Source: JAAFKA01 sp043748455
GTDB taxonomy: Bacteria > Bacteroidota > Bacteroidia > Cytophagales > Thermoflexibacteraceae
Assembly: GCA_043748455.1 (NCBI GenBank)
Contig: JAYTNF010000074.1
Location: forward strand, 1-5,035
Length of the DNA: 5,035 bases
Direction: 5' to 3'
Shown here: piece by piece, positions 1 to 4,208 of the stretch
Layout: each line of letters starts with the position of its first letter
Numbering within the stretch: the stretch's first letter is position 1
Program-made: the position numbers and the translations under genes
The notes under the pieces: model-generated
What the model saw: the letters and a program-made list of their open reading frames with translations, nothing else
Databases searched by the model: none
What the model was told of the DNA's origin: nothing

Positions 1-77
1 AAGAAGATTTACTCAAAATTATTGCTATTTTGCGAAAATTTAAGCATATTTTATTTACAAGGTTGATGTTAGATTAA
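1..77 (+). CDS. 3' end of tandem paralogue of the PD-(D/E)XK-like gene (partial)
   Basis: This is the last 24 codons plus the TAA stop of a gene that begins left of the window; the first complete codon is at 3-5. The encoded C-terminus, from EDLLKII to TRLMLD, is identical to residues 203-226 of the protein encoded at 195-875. At DNA level 1-77 aligns without gaps to 799-875 with only three differences, at 53, 71 and 77. All three are A here and G in the second copy; two are silent TTA/TTG leucine codons and one is TAA versus TAG in the stop. Similarity stops at the stop codon. The function is presumably the same as the downstream copy, but the catalytic part lies outside the window, so it cannot be checked whether this copy is intact. 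Confidence 0.85.
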   Translation, partial: EDLLKIIAILRKFKHILFTRLMLD

Positions 78-156
78 GAAAAATAGTTGTAAAGTGTAAA
101 TGCTAAATTTTAAATAATCAAACACTTGTTTTATGATTTAATTATAAAATAAGTAA

Positions 157-185
157 ATTTCATATTTCACAAATAATATTTCATA
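157..185 (+). repeat. 29-nt AT-rich direct repeat, upstream copy
   Basis: This 29-mer, built from TTTCATA-type units, lies 9 nt before the start codon at 195. It matches the right arm of the hairpin at 935-963 at 27 of 29 positions with no gaps. The second nuclease-like gene is therefore bracketed by direct copies, and a further inverted copy sits at 884-912. No matching left arm is found before 157, so no hairpin forms here. It may be the remains of an intergenic spacer duplicated with the gene, or part of the 5' leader; the sequence does not decide between these. Confidence 0.7.
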
Positions 186-194
186 ATTACTATT

Positions 195-875
195 ATGGCA
201 CGCAAAAAATTTACTGACGAAGACGAAATAAAGGGCAAACAATATAAAGAAGGAGATTTGATTTTGCTATTCAAACTCAAAAGAATTGCTACTTATTATA
301 CACCACTGATGAAAGAGTGGCTCGATGTAGATATACCTAAACTTGATATGGTTGAACAAACTAACTTTGACCGTAAACTTTTTGATGCACAGGAACAGTT
401 GGCTGGTTGGAGTGAAGAAGATTTAAAAATGAAGTTTATTACACATATTATTGATTTGGGGTATTTGGTGGGCGGAAATGGTATTGTTACTTTTTTTGAT
501 AAAATGATTTCGGCAACCGTAGAGGGAACAAAACTTGTTGTAAAGTCTGATTTTATGGTAGCAAAAGGAATTTTAGATGTGTTTAGCCATCCTTATTTTC
601 ATTTTCAAGAATATAAACCTAATAAAAATCCTTCGGGAGATTCGATGGCACAACTTTTAGAGGCTTTTCTTATTGCACAACAAAAAAATAAAAATAACAA
701 GCCTTTGTATGGAATAGAAGTTGTTGGTGCTACTTGGAAATTTATAACAATGGAAGGCAAAGAATATTGCATTTCTCAACAATATGACAGTTTAAACAAA
801 GAAGATTTACTCAAAATTATTGCTATTTTGCGAAAATTTAAGCATATTTTGTTTACAAGGTTGATGTTGGATTAG
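195..875 (+). CDS. PD-(D/E)XK nuclease-like protein, tandem-duplicated
   Basis: A 226-residue cytosolic protein with no signal peptide or membrane segment. I do not recognise a named family, but the layout resembles PD-(D/E)XK restriction-endonuclease-like folds. A helix with conserved-looking acidic residues (WSEEDLKMKFI, 72-82) is followed by a strand with D119 (KSDFMVAKG), then a strand with E139-Y-K141 (FQEYKP, the ExK half of the motif), then a helix with Q153 and Q162 (DSMAQLLEAFLIAQQ). A GxxW-like strand pair (VVGATWKFI, then GKEYCIS) follows, as is common after the core in such proteins. If active it would be a metal-dependent DNA or RNA nuclease; that is inference. The start ATG at 195 fits the MARKKF beginning; no Shine-Dalgarno is visible, as is usual in Bacteroidota. 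The stop is TAG. No methylase, helicase or other restriction partner is in the window. An almost identical gene end lies directly upstream at 1-77. Confidence 0.65.
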   Translation: MARKKFTDEDEIKGKQYKEGDLILLFKLKRIATYYTPLMKEWLDVDIPKLDMVEQTNFDRKLFDAQEQLAGWSEEDLKMKFITHIIDLGYLVGGNGIVTFFDKMISATVEGTKLVVKSDFMVAKGILDVFSHPYFHFQEYKPNKNPSGDSMAQLLEAFLIAQQKNKNNKPLYGIEVVGATWKFITMEGKEYCISQQYDSLNKEDLLKIIAILRKFKHILFTRLMLD

Positions 876-883
876 CAAGCAAT

Positions 884-963
884 TATGAAATATTATGTAT
901 GAAATATGAAATTTTATATGTGTTAAAAAACCATATTTCATATTTCATACATAATATTTCATA
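884..963. terminator. 29-bp perfect AT hairpin between convergent genes
   Basis: Positions 884-912 and 935-963 are perfect inverted repeats of 29 bp around a 22-nt loop. The hairpin begins 8 nt after the stop of the nuclease-like gene and ends 9 nt before the stop of the adaptor gene on the other strand. A bidirectional terminator or transcript-end stabiliser is the natural reading of this position. However, the stem is nearly all A-T and no clean U-tract follows on either side, so it is not a classical rho-independent terminator. The right arm is also a direct repeat of 157-185, so it may instead be a repeat element. Confidence 0.6.
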
Positions 964-972
964 TCTATATTA

Positions 973-2064
973 TTACCCTTTTTCGGTCAAAGCATCATAA
1001 ATAAATAACTGATTTTTGCTAATCACTTTTTCGCCAACATTCACGCCACTTTTCAAATAGGTAGTTCCATTAGTTGTTTTGTCAATTTCCACCTCACGAA
1101 CTTCGAGTTCTTTCGCATTTTTATAGATAACCACGTAATGTAAACTTTTATCAAAAATAATTGAGTTTGTAGGTACAGCAATAGCTTGACGTTCTTCTTC
1201 GGCAAAAATTTTGACCGTTGCCACCATTTCAGGCTTTAAAGCATAATCTACATTTGGCAATTTAATACGAATTTTCATTGTTTTAGAAATTGGGTCAAGC
1301 ACATTGAAAATTTTATCAACCTTACCTTTAAAAACTTTATCGGGATAACTCAATACGTGAATTTCTGTTTCCATACCTAATTTAATTTTAGAAATTTCAC
1401 TTTCATAAACATTTGCGGTTATCCAAACTTCATTAATTTCAGCAATAGTAAAAATATTATCCGATTTATCAGACCGTAAAGTCATATCCCGATTAATGTT
1501 TTTCTCGATAACAAAACCCGAAATAGGTGCTTTTACTACATATTCCGAACTGCTGCTAATATTATAAATTTTATAAATTTCACGCACACGATTAAGTTCT
1601 GCTTCTGCTTTTTTCACTTGTTCAGTTGCAGAAAGTACATCTCTTTCAGAACTCAAACGGCTACTAAACAAATCTTCTTGTACTTTTTGGTTTTTCTTTG
1701 CCACAATTAAATCACTTTCTGCATCAATAAGTTGCCTTTCCAAATCCGCAGTTTCTCCGCTTCGAATGACAGCCAAAATTTGATTTTTCTCGACATAATC
1801 ACCAAGTTCGACAGTAACAGAAGTAACATTTCCACCAACTAAGGGAAAAACTTCTATCATTTTGCTTTCGTCTGCAATAACTTTTCCATTCAAATTCATT
1901 ATATATTTTACTTTTTGCATTGTTGCCGTTTCCATAGCAATACGTTGCAACATCGTATCAGAAAGAGCAAAATTTTGCGTTTCTGTTGTTTCTGGTTTTG
2001 TAGCTTCTTTATTGCAAGAGCTTAATAAACAGAGAGTTAGAAAAGTATAAAGTAGGTTTTTCAT
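973..2064 (-). CDS. Periplasmic adaptor (membrane fusion) lipoprotein of a CusB/CzcB-type efflux system
   Basis: A 363-residue adaptor that would link an inner-membrane pump to the TolC partner encoded just upstream. The N-terminus is a lipoprotein signal with lipobox LSSC and lipidated Cys17. The order is that of HlyD/CusB adaptors: first half of the lipoyl (barrel-sandwich) domain around 70-101 (GGNVTSVTVELGDYV), an alpha-helical coiled-coil hairpin about 104-167 rich in K/E/Q, second lipoyl half about 174-188 (VVKAPISGFV), beta-barrel about 211-287 (NEVWITANVYESEI), and a membrane-proximal domain to the end. The length is ordinary. No His/Met-rich metal-binding tail is visible, so heavy-metal export is not shown; RND-type partnership is inferred from family resemblance. 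The start is preceded by an A-rich leader (T-run 2065-2074 on the plus strand), typical of Bacteroidota. It is the second gene of the pair, separated by 97 nt that contain repeat E1. The stop is TAA. Confidence 0.9.
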   Translation of the reverse strand: MKNLLYTFLTLCLLSSCNKEATKPETTETQNFALSDTMLQRIAMETATMQKVKYIMNLNGKVIADESKMIEVFPLVGGNVTSVTVELGDYVEKNQILAVIRSGETADLERQLIDAESDLIVAKKNQKVQEDLFSSRLSSERDVLSATEQVKKAEAELNRVREIYKIYNISSSSEYVVKAPISGFVIEKNINRDMTLRSDKSDNIFTIAEINEVWITANVYESEISKIKLGMETEIHVLSYPDKVFKGKVDKIFNVLDPISKTMKIRIKLPNVDYALKPEMVATVKIFAEEERQAIAVPTNSIIFDKSLHYVVIYKNAKELEVREVEIDKTTNGTTYLKSGVNVGEKVISKNQLFIYDALTEKG

Positions 2065-2078
2065 AATTTTTTTTGTTT

Positions 2079-2157
2079 TGTAACATAGACTTTAGTCTGT
2101 GCTTACCTATATGAATAATGCACAGACTAGGCGTCCCCGACTAAAGTCTATGCTACA
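2079..2157. repeat. Palindromic repeat E1 in the efflux intercistronic gap
   Basis: The outer arms 2079-2097 and 2139-2157 are inverted repeats of 19 nt with one mismatch. An inner stem pairs 2094-2102 (AGTCTGTGC) with 2120-2128 (GCACAGACT), partly competing with the outer arms. The last 20 nt, 2139-2158 (starting GACTAAAGTC), recur exactly at 4088-4107, and both ends match repeat E2. It occupies 79 of the 97 nt between the TolC-like gene and the adaptor gene, starting 4 nt after the upstream stop and ending 14 nt before the downstream ATG. In the mRNA it could act as a processing, stabilising or attenuating structure; that is inference. Confidence 0.85.
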
Positions 2158-2161
2158 TTTT

Positions 2162-3439
2162 TTATTTAAAAAGTTCTGTTCCTGTCAAATAATTGAGTTC
2201 TTCGTAAGCCGAAATTCTTTTAGAACGAAGTATATTTAATTGAATAATTGCCGTATTATATGCCTCAAATAAATCTGTAAATTCGAGTAAGGAAATATTA
2301 TTTTTTGTATAATTTTCCAATAAACCTTTATTCATTAACTCTAATTGTTGTTGAAAACTACTTTCTGTTTTTTGATATTCGTTTTCAATCTGCACAACTT
2401 GGTTATAATTTTCAGTCAATTCATTTTTAATTAGCAATTCTATATGTTGTAAATTTACTTGCGACTGTTTTACTGCAATTTCTGCCATTTGTATATTTCC
2501 TTGATTTCTGTTAAAAAATGGAAGTTGTGAACTTATCGTAAAACCTGTGTAATCATTGACATAACTCCCTGATTGGTCGTAAGTTATGCCAAGTTTTAGG
2601 TCAGGTGTTGCCAAACTTTTTTGCAATTTTTTATTCATTTCGTTATACTGAATTTGCAATTTTACAGTTTTTAAATCTGGTCGGTTTGCAAAGGCAGAAT
2701 CTTGTAATCTTTTGAGATTTATTTTTGTTAAGGAATACATACCAATTTCTTTTTCGGAAAGCAATACACTTACAGGGTTTTCTGTTACTACTAAGGTTTT
2801 TATTACTTTTGCGTGGCTATAAGTTTCCTGCATTAAATTAGTTCTGTCGTTATAAAGTTGGAAAAAAGTAGCTTGTAATCTTGTGTAATCTTTTAACGAA
2901 ACATTGCCTTTTTCATACTGAACTTTGTAAGCATCTAAGGTTTCGTCAAGCAAAGCAAGTTGTTTATCTACTGAATTTATAGCTTTTCGAAGGTATAACA
3001 AGCCATAAAAACTTTGTCGAAGTTGGTATTTTAGAGTTCTTGCCAAATCATAGAATTGTTGTTCAGTCATTTTTGTTGCTGTTTCTGCCAACTGAATTTC
3101 CTTATTACGTTGTCCTGCAATGCGAAAAGTTTTGGAAATTGTAAGAATTTTCTCACTTGTTCCGCCCGCCATTCTATAAATATCTAAGGGCTTATTTTCT
3201 TTTGGATTATACAAATTTCCTTCAAAATAAAACTCAGGATTTACAAATAATTTGGCTTGTATGATTTGTGCTTTCGCCATATCAATATTATATTGATTGG
3301 CAATTAAAGATAAGTTATTGGTTATCAACAAACTATCTGCTTTTTGTAAAGTAAGTTTTAGGGTATCTTGTGCAAATACATTGTTGCAAACAAAGTATAA
3401 TAATAGGCTAAGAAATGATTTTTGTATTCGGATTTTCAT
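2162..3439 (-). CDS. TolC-like outer-membrane efflux protein (OEP family, CusC/CzcC type)
   Basis: A 425-residue outer-membrane channel of a tripartite efflux system. The Sec signal peptide (basic KIRIQK, then SFLSLLLYFV) ends near VFA|QD at 23/24; there is no lipobox Cys at the cleavage site, so this is not a lipidated CusC. The two-fold internal repeat of the OEP family is visible: KGNVSLKDYTRLQA (177-190) in the first half matches NNISLLEFTDLFEAY (380-394) in the second. The linker to the second half carries the typical NRPDLK (252-257), followed by the strand motif LPFFNRNQG (306-314) and long amphipathic helices to residue 415. It is the first gene of the minus-strand pair, with a candidate promoter 24 nt upstream of its ATG. 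The stop is TAA. The family is secure; the substrate is unknown. Confidence 0.92.
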   Translation of the reverse strand: MKIRIQKSFLSLLLYFVCNNVFAQDTLKLTLQKADSLLITNNLSLIANQYNIDMAKAQIIQAKLFVNPEFYFEGNLYNPKENKPLDIYRMAGGTSEKILTISKTFRIAGQRNKEIQLAETATKMTEQQFYDLARTLKYQLRQSFYGLLYLRKAINSVDKQLALLDETLDAYKVQYEKGNVSLKDYTRLQATFFQLYNDRTNLMQETYSHAKVIKTLVVTENPVSVLLSEKEIGMYSLTKINLKRLQDSAFANRPDLKTVKLQIQYNEMNKKLQKSLATPDLKLGITYDQSGSYVNDYTGFTISSQLPFFNRNQGNIQMAEIAVKQSQVNLQHIELLIKNELTENYNQVVQIENEYQKTESSFQQQLELMNKGLLENYTKNNISLLEFTDLFEAYNTAIIQLNILRSKRISAYEELNYLTGTELFK

Positions 3440-3462
3440 TATTGTTTGTCTTAATTTTATTA

Positions 3463-3494
3463 CAAAAATAGTTTAGCAAGCTATGAAATCCTAA
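3463..3494 (-). promoter_or_regulatory. Candidate Bacteroidota promoter for the efflux pair
   Basis: Read on the minus strand, TATTTTTG (3470-3463) fits the Bacteroidota -7 consensus TAnnTTTG. Twenty nucleotides upstream lies TTAG (3494-3491), one mismatch from the -33 TTTG. Transcription would start roughly 15-20 nt before the TolC-like ATG at 3439. The -7 match is good, but such boxes are frequent in AT-rich DNA and the -33 is imperfect. Confidence 0.4.
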
Positions 3495-3611
3495 AAAAAT
3501 GAATTTGAATTTGATTAGAAATAATTGATATTTTTCCTGTTTTTGATGAACCGTGAAACTTTTATCAAAATATATTGAGCTTTTTCTACTCCATACATCT
3601 TTTATGGTCTG

Positions 3612-3625
3612 CAAAGTTATCTTTG
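3612..3625. promoter_or_regulatory. Overlapping divergent -7 boxes
   Basis: The 14-nt near-palindrome CAAAGTTATCTTTG contains a perfect TAnnTTTG on each strand: TATCTTTG on plus (3618-3625) and TAACTTTG on minus (3619-3612). The plus box would drive the decayed gene at 3675-3806. The minus box would give the efflux pair a second, longer leader of about 160 nt. No convincing TTTG -33 element is seen at the right distance on either side, so activity is uncertain. Confidence 0.35.
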
Positions 3626-3674
3626 TAAATATGAAATTAAATTATTGATTATCAAATATTTACAAGAATAATAA

Positions 3675-3806
3675 TTCGGCAATCATAGTGCTATTGAATA
3701 GATTTTAGACCAGTACAAACCCTATAAATCTGATGACAAAACTATTCAAGCAGAGTTATAGGAAGTTATAAGATTATTGCAAAAAGTAATTGTAGAAAAA
3801 CTGTAG
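3675..3806 (+). pseudogene. Remnant of a small gene with two in-frame TAG codons
   Basis: In one frame the translation reads FGNHSAIE, stop, ILDQYKPYKSDDKTIQAEL, stop, EVIRLLQKVIVEKL, stop. The three pieces have coherent coding-like composition and an amphipathic helical end. The internal stops are TAG at 3699-3701 and 3759-3761, each one C-to-T change from CAG (Gln), which would suit the context (E-Q-ILDQ and AEL-Q-EVIRLL). Upstream in the same frame stand two TAA codons at 3669-3674, so no start is visible; the original start may have been near there or further up. The final TAG (3804-3806) lies inside the left end of repeat E2, so the 3' end may have been cut off or supplied by that element. 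I do not recognise the protein family. A -7 box at 3618-3625 is suitably placed. Confidence 0.6.
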
Positions 3807-3813
3807 CATAAAA

Positions 3814-3860
3814 TTTAGTTTATGCATGATGTCTATGATGATGTTTATGCATAAACTAAA
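3814..3860. repeat. 14-bp hairpin in the left part of E2
   Basis: Positions 3814-3827 (TTTAGTTTATGCAT) and 3847-3860 (ATGCATAAACTAAA) are perfect inverted repeats around a 19-nt loop. This corresponds to the inner stem of E1 (2094-2102 with 2120-2128). Within the shared 9 bp, two base pairs differ between the elements and both remain paired. The right arm also overlaps a 14-nt perfect palindrome at 3843-3856. Confidence 0.8.
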
Positions 3861-4091
3861 GTCCAATACTATTAAGCTAAGAAATAATTATAAAATGCCT
3901 CTTTTGCCCTGTAAGGGCTATATATTGGTAGAAAGTATGCACCAACTAATTTATTTTGCACCGTAGGTGCTATACCACGCCATTGTTTAGCACCTACGGT
4001 GCAAAAAATGTGGGGTTGGGTTAACATTTTCTACCAATATACAGCCCTTACAGGGCAAAAAAACAATTTCTTAGCTTAATAGCATTGGACT
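3860..4091. repeat. Three-layer nested inverted repeat inside E2
   Basis: Three concentric arm pairs are present. 3860-3885 pairs with 4066-4091 (26 nt, one mismatch), 3902-3934 with 4028-4060 (33 nt, one mismatch), and 3954-3972 with 3988-4006 (19 nt, perfect, 15-nt loop). Unpaired spacers of 16 and 5 nt, then 19 and 21 nt, separate the layers. The two inner layers are each centred on 13-nt mini-palindromes: GCCCTGTAAGGGC (3906-3918, complement side 4044-4056) and GCACCGTAGGTGC (3958-3970, complement side 3990-4002). Whatever its role, the whole can fold into one long stem of 78 potential pairs in single-stranded DNA or RNA. Confidence 0.88.
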
Positions 4092-4168
4092 AAAGTCTAT
4101 GCTACATACAATCTAAATTATTTTATAGAAAATTGTTTTGGGTTACAATCTCATTAAATTGCAATTAA

Positions 4169-4197
4169 ATTATAAATTTTTACATTATAAATTTTAC
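4169..4197 (+). repeat. Short AT-rich tandem repeat in the TPR gene leader
   Basis: ATTATAAATTTTTAC (4169-4183) is followed directly by ATTATAAATTTTAC (4184-4197), the same unit with one T fewer, ending 11 nt before the ATG at 4209. Each holds TAAATTTT, a near miss to the -7 consensus TAnnTTTG, but no TTTG stands at the right distance, so I do not call a promoter. Confidence 0.5.
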
Positions 4198-4208
4198 TAT
4201 ATACTAAT

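Larger units (their letters stand above)
3802..4106. repeat. Composite palindrome E2, an enlarged relative of E1
   Basis: Its ends match E1. The left 24 nt (3802-3825) agree with 2079-2102 at 19 of 24 positions, and the right 18 nt (4089-4106) are identical to 2140-2157. The termini TGTAGCATA (3802-3810) and TATGCTACA (4098-4106) are inverted repeats. Between GCATAAACT (3849-3857) and the right end it has about 231 nt where E1 has only 11 nt, and that insert is itself three nested inverted repeats (3860-4091). The element lies between the decayed gene and the TPR gene and contains no open frame of note. Confidence 0.85.
3440..4208. other. 769-nt stretch without an intact gene
   Basis: This region between the divergent TolC-like and TPR genes holds, from left to right: a candidate promoter for the efflux pair (3463-3494), an AT-rich stretch with only a weak 7-bp stem (3541-3547 with 3564-3570), overlapping divergent -7 boxes (3612-3625), a decayed small coding region (3675-3806), the composite palindrome E2 (3802-4106), and a short AT-rich leader with a 14-15 nt direct repeat before the TPR start. 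Short open frames here, including one on the minus strand from 3614 into the TolC-like gene, do not look coding. Confidence 0.75.

Noticed and set aside
1862..2050. 62-codon open frame on the plus strand
   Set aside because: It lies wholly antisense to the signal and N-terminal part of the adaptor gene, whose family match is clear; it has no recognisable features of its own.
3541..3570. 7-bp stem TTTTGAT / ATCAAAA as a leader structure of the efflux pair
   Set aside because: It is short and A-T only with a 16-nt loop, at a level expected by chance in this composition.
3408..3614. 68-codon open frame on the minus strand running into the TolC-like gene start
   Set aside because: It overlaps the signal-peptide codons in another frame, has biased K/F/N composition typical of AT-rich noncoding DNA, spans the candidate promoter, and its start codon sits inside the minus -7 box.
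3604..3648. Short ATG frame on the plus strand after the divergent -7 boxes
   Set aside because: It is only 14 codons, begins upstream of the expected transcript start, and is in a different frame from the coding-like remnant at 3675-3806.
3675..3806. Stop-codon reassignment (TAG read as Gln)
   Set aside because: A tandem pair of otherwise near-identical genes uses TAA in one and TAG in the other as the final stop, so TAG appears to terminate normally.
3860..4091. CRISPR array or insertion sequence
   Set aside because: The repeats are inverted and concentric, not regularly spaced direct repeats, and there is no transposase frame between the arms.
4100..4208. Promoter for the TPR gene
   Set aside because: The near-miss boxes TAAATTTT at 4173 and 4188 and the TTTG at 4137 are not at workable spacing, so no promoter could be placed with confidence.
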